DNA of 64,000 nt from contig NZ_JAUSXN010000001.1 in assembly GCF_030816015.1 (NCBI RefSeq), positions 1,178,001 to 1,242,000 on the forward strand, in the 5' to 3' direction. The translations under genes were made by a program, and so were the position numbers. Shown piece after piece: positions 7,605 through 16,700 of the stretch; the first letter of the stretch is position 1; every line of letters starts with the position of its first letter. The notes beneath the pieces are model-generated. The model had not been told where the DNA came from and searched no databases. It saw only the letters and a program-made list of their open reading frames with translations. This DNA comes from Pedobacter sp. W3I1. Lineage in GTDB: Bacteria > Bacteroidota > Bacteroidia > Sphingobacteriales > Sphingobacteriaceae.

Positions 7605-7684
7605 TAACATAAGATTAAGTTATGAACACGCAATTACTCTTCTAAAGTCCAAAGAACAGATTGGTATCTGGTTTTGTGTAGCTA

Positions 7685-7719
7685 TTTGCTATGCATGCAT
7701 TATAAATCTGTTATCTTTG
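7685..7719 (+). promoter_or_regulatory. Probable Bacteroidota-type promoter for the FUSC gene
   Basis: TATCTTTG at 7712-7719 matches the TAnnTTTG -7 consensus of the Bacteroidota primary sigma factor. A TTTG at 7685-7688 could be the -33 element, although the spacing (23 nt) is a little wide. This puts the transcription start near 7725 and leaves about 30 nt of leader before the ATG at 7757. Confidence 0.5.
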
Positions 7720-7756
7720 CAGCATTTATCAATTATCAGCATTCATTAACATATTC

Positions 7757-9841
7757 ATGAGCAAAAACAGCATCGGCTCTACCATTTCATATTTCTTTTT
7801 AGGTGAGTACTTTTCCGATGCCCTGCGCACCACCATTACCGTCGTATTGCCCATTATTTTATTCTTTTACCTGGGCAATCCCGAAGCGGCAAAAGGAATA
7901 GGCGTTGGGGCTTTGTTAATCAGCCTGACCGACCTGCCAGATAACCGCCTGAACAAACTGAAAACAGCGCTGTGGAGTATCATTGTGTTTTTTGCCACTA
8001 CATTGATAGTATCGTCGGTTTTAAATGATGTTTACCTTACTGCGGTAGTTGTAGTGATTGCCGCTTTCAGTTTTTCCATGTTTGCTGTATATGGGCAGAA
8101 ACTCTCGCTGATTGGTACTATGGCGCTGATTGTGTGTACCTTTGTAATGGGGCTTCACCCGGCGCGACCGCTTTATTTTAGCGGCTATATCCTGCTTGGT
8201 GGGGTTTGGTATTATGTGATCAGTTTGATCCAGATTTTAATCCGCCCTTACCGTTCGTTGCACCATGCCATTTTCGAATGCCTGATGAGCAGCGCCACGT
8301 TTTTAAATGCCAAGGCTAAGAATTATGATGTGGATGTGCCGCTCGATCTGCAACAAAAGGAAGCGATAAAACTACACATCAAAGTGAACCAGAAACATGA
8401 GCTGATCAGGAATCTGTTGCTTACCGATAAGTATGCCATGAATCCTGACAACCCCAAAGGCCAGCTTTTGTTGGAAAGGGCGAGGTTACTGATCGATTTG
8501 TATGAGCAGTTGAATGCCGTGCATTATGATTATGTTTTGGTACGAAAAACTTTGGCAACCGGCCCGAGCCTGAAACTGATTGCCAGCCTAATTGAATTGC
8601 TGGCGAAAGAACTGGAGCAACTGGGCAGGCACGTTCGGTCAGCAAAGGCTTATAAAGGTGAGGTAGCCACCAATATCGAATATGACCAGAAACGCGTCAT
8701 GTTGCTGCATGAAATGGAACATTTAAACGAAAGCCAACGTAAAATTGTGCTCAAAGTGGTTTCGAACATGAACGATATTGTGCGTATTATCGAAATGATT
8801 AGGAGTAACAAGTGTACGCCAGAGAAACACTTACAAGAACTGAGCGGATCGATTTCATATCCCTTATTTATTACCGGCGATCGCTTTTCGATTAAAGAAC
8901 ACCTGACTTTAAAATCGCCAATTTTCAGGTTTTCGTTGCGGCTGGCCATCTGTTTCCTGTTTGGTTTCTTGCTCATTTGGCAGCTGGAACCAAGTAAATA
9001 CAGCTACTGGCTTTTTCTCACCCTGGTCATTGTAGCGCGACCTAAATTTTCGATTACCTGGAAACGGAACCTGCAGCGCTTAAAGGGAAGCCTTGGTGGG
9101 GTGGTTATCGGACTGATCATCATCTATTTTGTGAAGAGTCCGGCGGTGCTGCTTTCTTTTTCGGTTATTTTTCTACTGGGATTTTATGCCTTTAACCGTT
9201 TAAATTATACCGTAAGTGTGCTGTTTATTACGCCTGCCGTGATTTTAACGCTGGGCAGTTACCAGGGCCATTTCGACCATATTGTACACGACCGGATTAT
9301 CTTCACCGTGTTGGGCTGTGTAATTGCCATTTTTGCCACCTATCTTTTTCCCATATGGGACAGCCTCCAGTTGAAAGCGAAAATAAGCAGGGCTACGAAA
9401 GATAGTTTACATTATTTGCAGGTAGCGATAGAAAGGAAGGAAAACCTGGGGGAGAATATTTTGCGCATGGCCAGGAAAAATGCCAACCTGAGTTTATCTG
9501 CATTAAGCGAAGCAATTGAGTCGGCCAGCCAGGAGCCGATGCGGAAACATATCGATTTTAATGGCTTGTATGGGATACAGTCGACCATTTACCAGATCAA
9601 TGCGATTATAACGTCTATATACCTGTCTGTTAACCATCAACCTGAGCAGGCAGATCCTTTGCTGGTCGACCGGATTGTAAGCAATTTAAGTGATGAGGCG
9701 GTGATACAAAGCAATACCGAATGGCATGCTGATGAGGTTTATAGGATTCATGATGGTGACCATTCCACCAAACACAAGCTGGCGCATATTGCGACTTTAT
9801 CGTTCGATTTTAGCAGGTTTAACACAGGTTTTAGCGGGTAA
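7757..9841 (+). CDS. FUSC-family inner-membrane protein (YccS/YhfK-like)
   Basis: A 694-residue membrane protein with the two-lobed FUSC layout. The N-terminal lobe (about residues 20-170) has several helices (TITVVLPIILFFYLG, ALWSIIVFFATTLIV, VYLTAVVVVIAAFSFSMF, YILLGGVWYYVISLIQILI). A cytoplasmic coiled region (170-390) follows, then a second membrane lobe (LRLAICFLFGFLLIWQLEPSKYSYWLFLTLVIVARP ... GVVIGLIIIYF ... VLGCVIAIFATYLF, 395-540) and a cytoplasmic tail. The LEPSKYSYWLFLT..IV..P block is typical of the family. FUSC proteins are proposed efflux or envelope transporters related to fusaric acid resistance; the substrate is unknown. The length agrees with YccS-type members. It is monocistronic. 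Confidence 0.9.
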   Translation: MSKNSIGSTISYFFLGEYFSDALRTTITVVLPIILFFYLGNPEAAKGIGVGALLISLTDLPDNRLNKLKTALWSIIVFFATTLIVSSVLNDVYLTAVVVVIAAFSFSMFAVYGQKLSLIGTMALIVCTFVMGLHPARPLYFSGYILLGGVWYYVISLIQILIRPYRSLHHAIFECLMSSATFLNAKAKNYDVDVPLDLQQKEAIKLHIKVNQKHELIRNLLLTDKYAMNPDNPKGQLLLERARLLIDLYEQLNAVHYDYVLVRKTLATGPSLKLIASLIELLAKELEQLGRHVRSAKAYKGEVATNIEYDQKRVMLLHEMEHLNESQRKIVLKVVSNMNDIVRIIEMIRSNKCTPEKHLQELSGSISYPLFITGDRFSIKEHLTLKSPIFRFSLRLAICFLFGFLLIWQLEPSKYSYWLFLTLVIVARPKFSITWKRNLQRLKGSLGGVVIGLIIIYFVKSPAVLLSFSVIFLLGFYAFNRLNYTVSVLFITPAVILTLGSYQGHFDHIVHDRIIFTVLGCVIAIFATYLFPIWDSLQLKAKISRATKDSLHYLQVAIERKENLGENILRMARKNANLSLSALSEAIESASQEPMRKHIDFNGLYGIQSTIYQINAIITSIYLSVNHQPEQADPLLVDRIVSNLSDEAVIQSNTEWHADEVYRIHDGDHSTKHKLAHIATLSFDFSRFNTGFSG

Positions 9842-10110
9842 CATAGCTTTATGTCGAGTTTTTTGGAAATGAAAGGGCAATAAGTCTTGGCGGATTATAG
9901 TCCTGCTTTCCATTTTAAGTCCTCTCCCGATGAAAAATCGGGATTGCGGGCTTGCCATTCCAATCAGGTTTATTCACAAAGTTTAGTGCTGGTTTAGGGT
10001 GATAAATTTAATTGTTTGTCAGTCTGAGCGGAGTCGAAGGCCCTGCCAATCATCAACCTTTGAATTGTAATCTATCGTAAAAGATCCTTCGACTACGCTA
10101 TCAATGACAG
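9842..10110. repeat. Intergenic repeat sequence flanking the IS110 element
   Basis: No gene. It contains CCCGATGAAAAATCGGG (hairpin, about 9927-9943) and a GTCTGAGCGGAGTCGAAGG / CCTTCGACTACGCTATCA pair typical of the interspersed repeats in this genome, ending in ATGACAGAT, where the IS110 element begins. Confidence 0.6.
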
Positions 10111-10149
10111 ATATTATATATATCTGATAATAAGTGTTTTATGTGTTTA

Positions 10150-11445
10150 TCATTTAGGATCTATTACTTGTAAATTCAGTTCCAGCGCTAGCTTTTTTAG
10201 GTATTTTTCTTTTTGTTTGATCATTACCGCTTCGTAATTAGCTACGCCCTGATCAACAAACTCCTGCCCTTTAACCATCAACCTCCAGTACTGTACAGCG
10301 ATTTTTCGGGCTACGGCCTTTATCGCAATCATTGGGCCCTTGCGTCCCTTAAGTCTTCGTCCAAAGGCCCCAAATGAAATCTTCTTGCTCTTTAGTAGGC
10401 TCTGGGCCAATAGCCTGAATATCTGGCCTGCGTTGGGACGTCCTTTTTTCTTAGGCCTTTTATTGGCTTTTCCCGAATGGTTCTGGCCAGGAGAAAGCCC
10501 GAGCCAGCTCGTGAAATGTTTTTCAGAAGGCCAACGCTCAAGGTCTGTTCCTGTTTCGCTGTAGATCTGCAGCCATGAATAATCGGTAATACCTGGCAGT
10601 ACCGTTGCATCCCTGCCTCCGAACAGATCCAGCATGTGTCTGCCGAGTTCATCAATCTGTGGCTTATGGTGCCGTACCGGTTTGCGTGGCCCAGCTTCAC
10701 GATGGTCTTTATCCTGATTGATCTTACACAGTATATCGTTAAGGGCAGCGTCACATTCTCTAATCTGCATCTGGTAAAACTGATAAGCCTGGTAGGCCTG
10801 CCTAAGGGCAAAAAGTCCGCGCTCAGTATAGAAGCCTTCAAGAGCGGCCAGAATCTCGGCTGACTTCTTTTTCAAGATACTCCCATGGCACAGTGAAAGC
10901 AGTCTGTGTGGATCACGTTCACCTTCTAATATAGCATGGATAATGGAAATGCCGCTAGCACCCTGTATCTGATCGAGCACTTCAGGCAAACGGATGTTCA
11001 TTTCGATCATTGCTTTCTGCATATGGTTGATATGCATGGACGCACTGCGCAGATGGTCCTCGCGTAGACGCTGATAACCTCTTACTTCCTTCAGCTCGCC
11101 CTGGGCAACAAAGCATCGGTTCAGCAGACCATAGCTATGCAGCTGCTGGATCCACTGGCAGTCCTTAACATCGGTCTTGCGGCCGGGAACTTGGCGGGTC
11201 TGGCGCCCATCAACCAGCCATACATCAAATCCATGTTCTACAAGGATATCATATAAGATGACCCAATAGGAACCGGTGGCTTCCATGGCAATGGTCTGGG
11301 TACCCTTTTCTATCAGGTAGGACGCTGCTGCTCTAAAATCACCGGTAAAGGTGCCAAAAACCTTTACCTCAGAATAGCCGGGGCTGATGTAGATGTTCCT
11401 TGAACCGATATCGATCCCCGCGGAGTTGTTGTGGATAATTTCCAT
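10150..11445 (-). CDS. IS110-family transposase (DEDD recombinase)
   Basis: A protein of about 431 residues when started at 11445 (MEIIHNNSAGIDIG); the frame extends upstream to 11481 without a family match. The N-terminal RuvC-like DEDD domain shows AGIDIGSRNIYIS (first Asp), AMEATGSYW (Glu) and RKTDVKDCQWI (Asp-Asp pair). The C-terminal Tnp_20/IS116 domain shows LPGITDYSWLQIYSETG, FTSWLGLSPGQNHSGK and a basic stretch (KANKRPKKKGR), including the conserved serine region. It catalyses RNA-guided recombination of the element, by analogy with IS621-type enzymes. Length and both domains appear intact, so it may be active. Confidence 0.95.
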   Translation of the reverse strand: MEIIHNNSAGIDIGSRNIYISPGYSEVKVFGTFTGDFRAAASYLIEKGTQTIAMEATGSYWVILYDILVEHGFDVWLVDGRQTRQVPGRKTDVKDCQWIQQLHSYGLLNRCFVAQGELKEVRGYQRLREDHLRSASMHINHMQKAMIEMNIRLPEVLDQIQGASGISIIHAILEGERDPHRLLSLCHGSILKKKSAEILAALEGFYTERGLFALRQAYQAYQFYQMQIRECDAALNDILCKINQDKDHREAGPRKPVRHHKPQIDELGRHMLDLFGGRDATVLPGITDYSWLQIYSETGTDLERWPSEKHFTSWLGLSPGQNHSGKANKRPKKKGRPNAGQIFRLLAQSLLKSKKISFGAFGRRLKGRKGPMIAIKAVARKIAVQYWRLMVKGQEFVDQGVANYEAVMIKQKEKYLKKLALELNLQVIDPK

Positions 11446-11688
11446 ATCAATGACGATAAGTATATAAAACCTTATGCCCAACGGGATGAAAATACAAGGC
11501 AGGCTATCATGCGGGCAACCAATAATGGTGCTCCAAACTCCAATACCATCTCCGAAGGAACCATACTACCATGCAGGCAAAAAGCACTATACCGACAAAC
11601 AGCCAAACTGCATAAGGCTTAATAAAGTTACGAATCTGTCATCAACCCTCCATTGTATTTGAAAAATTCTAACCTCTACCATTGACAG
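11446..11688 (-). ncRNA. Probable IS110 bridge-RNA region
   Basis: The non-coding segment upstream of the recombinase is where IS110-group elements encode the bridge RNA that pairs with target and donor DNA. Supporting observation: read on the minus strand, the segment contains ATGACAGAT (complement of 11634-11642), identical to the left target flank at 10104-10112. It also contains a GCATGGTAGTATGGTTCC-type segment (minus strand, around 11555-11573) that may form part of a loop. I have not folded it; the exact RNA ends are unknown. Confidence 0.5.
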
Positions 11689-12458
11689 AATCCGTTAGTG
11701 TGGTCGTCATTCTCGCGCAGGCGGGAATCTTAAAGCGCTTGCATTACGATTATCTTCGATGAGCACTTCGTGGTTCCCAATCGAGTTACCAATGACAGAT
11801 TCTAAAATTGGCGTCATCTCGACCGAAGCAAATGCGGAGTGGAGAGATCTTTGGACTATGTTAAAAGATCTCTCCACTGCGGTCGAGATGACGATTTATC
11901 TTACCTGTCACCCAACTCCTTTGTTTTTTGCTAAAAAACTGATTTCTGGGAATGACGATACCCCGAGGCTAATCATTCCCTTAAAACCATGTCATTAATA
12001 TTGATTTTTATACAATAAATTAATCTTCAGGATGGCAAAACGAGTGGAGATATGCTATCATCAATGCTTTGCGATGATCTGTCTGATCTGCGGGGGACCA
12101 TTAGGCGATAAGTTGGTTTTTGCAAAATAACTATAATGCTGATTAAAATAAAGAAGCTGATAATTAATGATTTACTATTCTTTTAGTTAAAATTTGTTAA
12201 TTATTTAGAATAGTTCTAAATAAACACCTATATTTGTTCATCATTATATGTTTGGTTAGTTGATGATAGAAGACCTGTTTGCCTGCATTACTCAATGCAG
12301 GCGAATCAGGCACTACGCTACAAAGAAAATTCAATTTTTATTACATAGTCACTTAGCTCCTGAAGCAAAATCTCGGTTATTGGAGCGTAATAAATTTGAT
12401 TGAATTGATTGTGAAAAATAGGATATTGGTATATTGTGAGCCTTACATCCTTATTCGT
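11689..12458. repeat. Gene-free stretch with interspersed palindromes
   Basis: No gene is supportable. It contains a GTCATTCTCGCGCAGGCGGGAATCTTAA repeat (in pieces, about 11706-11734; related to 5305-5331 and 13133-13151), an 82-bp long palindrome at 11812-11893 listed separately, and a GCGATGATCTGTCTGATCTGCGGGG motif near 12070-12096 related to 138-157 and 404-420. The last 100 bp is AT-rich and should carry the SGNH hydrolase promoter, which I cannot place. Confidence 0.6.
11812..11893. repeat. Long imperfect palindrome (family E, copy 1)
   Basis: The outer arms CGTCATCTCGACCG / CGGTCGAGATGACG and inner arms GTGGAGAGATCTTT / AAAGATCTCTCCAC pair across a short centre. The same architecture recurs at 30285-30360, 51317-51400 and 63640-63733. 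Confidence 0.85.
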
Positions 12459-13118
12459 ATGAAAAAATCATTTTTAAGCTTCCTTTTGATTTCTTTTTTA
12501 ACTGTAACTGCTTTTGCCCAAAAGAAACCTAATTTTTGGGATGATGTGCAAACCATAAAAAAGTACGATCAGCTATACAAGCCGCCCGTTCACCCGGTGT
12601 TGTTTGTAGGAAGTTCATCTATCAGGAAATGGGACGACTGTACACAGATTTTCGCCAAATACAACGCTTTAAACCGCGGAATAGGTGGTGCTGTAATTAA
12701 CGATATTACCTATTATTTAAACGATGTTGTTTTTCCTTACCAACCAAAACAAATTGTATTGTATATAGGGGAGAACGACTTACCAAACGAAACGGTTACA
12801 CCTGATACTGTTTTAAACCGTACCATCCGTTTAGTGCAGGCCATTAGGGTAAAGTTGCCAACGGTGCCTATTGTTTACATCTCGATTAAACCAAGTCCGA
12901 GCAGGGATAAATTTAAAGCAAAGGCAGTAGCTTCGAACGCGTTGATTGAAAAGTTTTTAGCTGGTGAAGCCAACACGAAATTCGTTAATGTGTATCGGCT
13001 GATGTTAACCAAAGATGGACAGCTTAGGCCTGAACTTTTTGTAGATGATATGCTGCATATGAATGCTGCAGGTTATGCCATTTGGCGCAAAGCAGTTGAA
13101 CCACATTTATTGAAGTAA
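12459..13118 (+). CDS. Secreted SGNH/GDSL-family hydrolase
   Basis: A 219-residue protein with an N-terminal signal peptide (MKKSFLSFLLISFLTVTAFA, cleavage near AFA-QK). The reading frame extends upstream to 12396, but the signal peptide fixes the start at 12459. SGNH blocks are visible: LFVGSSSIRKW (block I with nucleophilic Ser), RGIGGAVI (block II Gly), YIGENDLP (block III Asn) and DDMLHMNAAGYAIW (block V Asp/His). Such periplasmic or secreted lipase/acylhydrolase proteins deacetylate glycans or cleave esters; the substrate is not evident. It lies upstream of the glycan-use block but is separated by 400 bp of repeat, so co-regulation is uncertain. Confidence 0.9.
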   Translation: MKKSFLSFLLISFLTVTAFAQKKPNFWDDVQTIKKYDQLYKPPVHPVLFVGSSSIRKWDDCTQIFAKYNALNRGIGGAVINDITYYLNDVVFPYQPKQIVLYIGENDLPNETVTPDTVLNRTIRLVQAIRVKLPTVPIVYISIKPSPSRDKFKAKAVASNALIEKFLAGEANTKFVNVYRLMLTKDGQLRPELFVDDMLHMNAAGYAIWRKAVEPHLLK

Positions 13119-13524
13119 ATTTACGCTCCATTTCGTCATTCCTGGGTAGGCAGGAACCATGGAATGCTCAGCAAAGCTAATCTTAATGCAGGGGCAGAAC
13201 CCTCATATTAGGCACCTAAGTACATCTTAGATTTTAGCAGCAGCCTTAAACCATAGCCCCGATTGAACGGAAAGCCCGGAGCGAGGCACGAGTGAGGACT
13301 TTAAGTGAAAGCGGGACTGGAACAAGCCCAAGAACCGCAGGTACTGCGCTCCTAGAATAGACACACATTCTTTTTTTCTCACCACCTAAGTCGCCTTAGT
13401 GCACCTAATATTAGTTTTTTCGCTTTCGCACAGCTAAGGAAATTGGCTTATAGTTGTAAGCAAGGTTAACCGGAATTAAAATTATATATTTATTATTGCG
13501 TTCAAATCATCCTCCCCCAACCAG
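13119..13524. repeat. Gene-free stretch with intergenic repeats
   Basis: No gene. It contains a CGTCATTCCTGGGTAGGCAGGAACC repeat near 13133-13157, AAAGCTAATCTTAATG similar to 259-274, and a longer block near 13250-13370 (TAGCCCCGATTGAACGGAAAG, AGGACTTTAAGTGAAAGCGGG, in pieces) that resembles 34300-34560. The final 80 bp is AT-rich and precedes the propeller regulator gene. Confidence 0.6.
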
Positions 13525-16440
13525 ATGAATAAACTTCTACTTGTTATCCTATTTTTTTTCAGTTACCGTGCATATGCTCAGGACCTTTTGGGGATTCCGC
13601 AGATTGTAAATTACAATAACGAGCAGTATAATGCGGGCATGCAGAACTGGGATGTGAAGCAGGATAAAAACGGGATTCTTTATTTTGGGAACAATGAGGG
13701 GCTGCTAACTTTTAACGGTCGTTATTGGAACCTGTTTCGCTTACCTAATTATACTTCGGTACGCTCCATCGGGATTGATTCTAAAAACCGGATTTACGTA
13801 GGCGGACAGGATGAATTTGGTTTTTATTACCCCAATGAGAAAGGGATTTTAAAATATACTTCGCTTTTAGGCCTGTTGCCCGAAAACCTGCGCAAACTGG
13901 CTGACATATGGGACATTTCGATTATTCATGATGAAGTTTTTTTCAGATCGAACAATGCCATTCTGCATTATAAGGATGGAGTGATTAAAAACTATAAACC
14001 CAGCAACGCCTGGCTCTTTATGGGCATAGCCAATAATAAAGTGTTTGCCCAATCAGAAGAATCGGTTTTAATGGTTTATGAACAGGAAATGTGGAGGCCT
14101 TTTTGCGCTGATCCGGTTTTCAAAAAATCATCTATTACAGCGATTTTGCCTTACAATGGCGATACTTTAATGGTTTCTACCTTAAAAGGCGGTTTTTTTC
14201 TACTGATTAACCATCAGCTTAAACCGCTAAAAACCAATCTCGATCATGTGTTTTTTAACGACCGGATTTATTTTGCCGATCAGATCAATCAAAATCTATA
14301 TGCAGTGGGTACTACCTCTGGCGGGGTATATATTATGAACAAAAGTGGAGAACTGATTCAGAAATACAATTACAGGGAAGGTTTGCAGAACAACAATGTA
14401 AGGGGGATTCTGCAGGATAGGGATAAAAACATGTGGCTGGCTTTAGATGATGGGATTGCTTATGTGGCTATAAATAGTGCTATTAAAAGTATTTTCCCTG
14501 ACCGTAATAAACAGATTACGAGTTATGCCTTCAGAAAATTTGACCAATCGGTTTACATTGGAACATCGAACGGTTTGTATATGACAAAAATCAATCCTGC
14601 TGCCAAAGACTTAAGTTATGCTACTGCGAATTTCGAGGAGGTGAAAAATACCAAAGGGCAGGTTTGGGGACTTGATGAGATTAACAACCAACTGTTGCTG
14701 GCACATGAGGAGGGCACACTTTTAGTGCAGCATAATGTAGCGAAGCCGCTTTACAATTTGCCCGGTACCTGGTTGTACCAAACTTTAGATCGGGTTTACC
14801 CAAGCAGCGAAGTTATTGCAGGCACTTATTGGGGTTTACAACGCTTAAACTATAAGGATGGACTATTTAGTAATGGCGGAAGAATTGACGGGATAAATGA
14901 GCCGCTGCGGTTTATTGTAGCGGATAATAACAACCCCGATCATATCTGGGCATCGCACCCCTACCATGGCGTGTATAAAATAGAGTTACAGCCCGATCAT
15001 AAACGCGTGTTGCGTACCACCATGTACACCGACCGTGATGGATTACCTTCTAAATTGTACAATTATGTGTACCATATTAAAAACAGGGTGGTAATTGCAA
15101 CAGTTGATGGTGTTTATGAATATGATAACACGAAGAAAAAATTTGTCCGACTAAAATTATTGGCCAATGCCATAAAAGGGATTTCGGTGCAGTATATGAA
15201 GGAGGATAACGACGGGAATATCTGGTTTGTAAGCAACAAAAAAGTTGGTGTAATTGATTTTAGCCGCCCATCGGGATCGAATCCTTTTAGTATTTTTTAT
15301 CTGCCCGAGTTAGATGGGAAGGTAGTGGGAGGCTTCGAATCTATTTACCCCTTAGATAGTAAGAATATTTTTATTGGAGCGAATAAAGGCGCTTATCATA
15401 TTAATTATGAAAAATACATCGAAAACATAACCAAGCCAATTGTAGCATTGGGGCAAATTAAACTGCTGGGTAAAAAAGATAGTTTGGTTTTTGGCGGCTA
15501 TTTTGTAACCAAGGGCATCATTTCTGCCAAACAGGATCAGCACGAGATACCAGAATACACCAATAATTTAAATTCGATACATTTTGAATATTCTTCTATA
15601 CTATTCGAACACGATAAAAACATTAAATTCAGTTACCAACTGGTTGGTTTCGATAAAGAGTGGTCGGCATGGACCACAAAAAGCGAAAAGGATTATACCA
15701 ACTTACCTGCGGGGAAATATACTTTCAATATTAAAGCAAGAACAGATATAGGTAATGAATCGGAAGTAGTCGCTTATACGTTTGTCGTGCTGCCTGCCTG
15801 GTACAATACCATCTGGATGAGGATTTTTTACCTGATTTTGATTGTGCTGTTAATCAGGTTAATTATTAGATGGCAAAAACGAAAACATTTAAAAGAGCAG
15901 GATCGGATGAGTTACTTGCACCAGCTGGAGCTGGATCGGAATGAAAAAGAAATTGTCAGGCTGCAGAACGAAAAGCTGGAGGCTGATGTAAATTATAAGA
16001 ACAAAGAGCTTTCTACGATGACCATGCACCTGGTGCAACGTGGTAAGGTACTGGCCAAGATTAAAGAGGTGATATCGGCCGTAATTAAAAACCACGATAT
16101 TAATGAGAGCTCGCCAAGTTTCAGGCACCTCATCAGGTTAATCAGGGATGTGGAAAAGAAGGATCAGGAACTCGATCATTTAAGCGTTCACTTTAATCAT
16201 GTAAACACCGAATTTTTTAATAAGCTCAAAGACCTTTATCCTGATTTAAGCCAGAACGACTTAAAGTTTTGTGCCTATTTATCGATGAACCTTTCATCAA
16301 AAGAAATGGCACAGTTGATGAATGTAACCATTAAAGCTATCGAAGTGGGCCGGTATCGCTTGAGAAAGAAACTTCAACTTAAGCCGGAGACTAATTTATA
16401 TGAGTTCCTGATCGACATTGCCCGTCAAAAAACACCCTAA
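13525..16440 (+). CDS. Two-component-propeller sensor with Y_Y_Y domain and LuxR-type HTH
   Basis: A 971-residue one-component regulator. It has a signal peptide (MNKLLLVILFFFSYRAYA) and a long extracytoplasmic region of propeller repeats (recurrent W.(I/A).(Q)D..G..W....GI patterns, e.g. GILQDRDKNMWLALDDGIAY). A Y_Y_Y domain follows near residues 680-755 (FSYQLVGFDKEWSAWTTKSE and LPAGKYTFNIKA). There is one transmembrane helix (IFYLILIVLLIRLIIRW, about 770-786), a cytoplasmic coiled coil, and a C-terminal LuxR-like HTH (LSQNDLKFCAYLSMNLSSKEMAQLMNVTIKAIEVGRYRLRKKL, in pieces, about 908-955). It has no kinase or receiver domain. By position it should sense a glycan product and activate the SusC/SusD locus that follows 260 bp downstream. 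Confidence 0.92.
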   Translation: MNKLLLVILFFFSYRAYAQDLLGIPQIVNYNNEQYNAGMQNWDVKQDKNGILYFGNNEGLLTFNGRYWNLFRLPNYTSVRSIGIDSKNRIYVGGQDEFGFYYPNEKGILKYTSLLGLLPENLRKLADIWDISIIHDEVFFRSNNAILHYKDGVIKNYKPSNAWLFMGIANNKVFAQSEESVLMVYEQEMWRPFCADPVFKKSSITAILPYNGDTLMVSTLKGGFFLLINHQLKPLKTNLDHVFFNDRIYFADQINQNLYAVGTTSGGVYIMNKSGELIQKYNYREGLQNNNVRGILQDRDKNMWLALDDGIAYVAINSAIKSIFPDRNKQITSYAFRKFDQSVYIGTSNGLYMTKINPAAKDLSYATANFEEVKNTKGQVWGLDEINNQLLLAHEEGTLLVQHNVAKPLYNLPGTWLYQTLDRVYPSSEVIAGTYWGLQRLNYKDGLFSNGGRIDGINEPLRFIVADNNNPDHIWASHPYHGVYKIELQPDHKRVLRTTMYTDRDGLPSKLYNYVYHIKNRVVIATVDGVYEYDNTKKKFVRLKLLANAIKGISVQYMKEDNDGNIWFVSNKKVGVIDFSRPSGSNPFSIFYLPELDGKVVGGFESIYPLDSKNIFIGANKGAYHINYEKYIENITKPIVALGQIKLLGKKDSLVFGGYFVTKGIISAKQDQHEIPEYTNNLNSIHFEYSSILFEHDKNIKFSYQLVGFDKEWSAWTTKSEKDYTNLPAGKYTFNIKARTDIGNESEVVAYTFVVLPAWYNTIWMRIFYLILIVLLIRLIIRWQKRKHLKEQDRMSYLHQLELDRNEKEIVRLQNEKLEADVNYKNKELSTMTMHLVQRGKVLAKIKEVISAVIKNHDINESSPSFRHLIRLIRDVEKKDQELDHLSVHFNHVNTEFFNKLKDLYPDLSQNDLKFCAYLSMNLSSKEMAQLMNVTIKAIEVGRYRLRKKLQLKPETNLYEFLIDIARQKTP

Positions 16441-16624
16441 AACAATGTTTTCGTTACAAATAGGAACATTTTTAGTTAAAACAAGTTAAGTGTCTGGTAT
16501 TCAGTTTAATTGTATTTTCCTTGTAGGGCTTATGTAGGCCTAAAAATCCCTTTTTTTGGTTAATTGAGTGCTGCTGTATGGTTTGTGTAGTAGCGCTAAA
16601 TTGTGCTAATGAATTGCACCTCTA

Positions 16625-16632
16625 TAGATTTG
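16625..16632 (+). promoter_or_regulatory. Possible -7 promoter box for the SusC/SusD locus
   Basis: TAGATTTG matches TAnnTTTG. It lies about 68 nt before the SusC start, leaving a leader of about 60 nt. A weak -33-like TTG is present about 22 nt upstream (near 16601). The 260-bp gap to the regulator gene otherwise shows no gene. Confidence 0.45.
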
Positions 16633-16700
16633 ATTTATGAAACGGGCTACCAAGAGCCCCGGTCATTAACTAACCAAATATTAACTTAAAACTAATTTCT

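Larger units (their letters stand above)
10111..11688 (-). mobile_element. IS110-family insertion element
   Basis: About 1.58 kb, carrying one IS110-type recombinase gene with about 40 nt of non-coding sequence after it and about 240 nt before it, the asymmetry of the IS110 group. Boundaries are inferred: the heptamer TGACAGA occurs at both edges (10105-10111 and 11683-11689), and joining the outer flanks (...CTATCAATGACAGA and CAGAATCCGTT...) restores a sequence similar to other intergenic copies of (T/C)AATGACAGATT at 11789-11802 and, reversed, near 41964-41973 and 63748-63758. As usual for this family there are no terminal inverted repeats. The exact ends could be off by several bases. Confidence 0.65.

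Noticed and set aside
4802..7756. Integration of an island into tRNA-Lys
   Set aside because: I searched by eye for a second copy of the tRNA 3' end (GGGTTCGAACCCCTG) to the right and found none; no integrase gene is present. It remains possible but unsupported.
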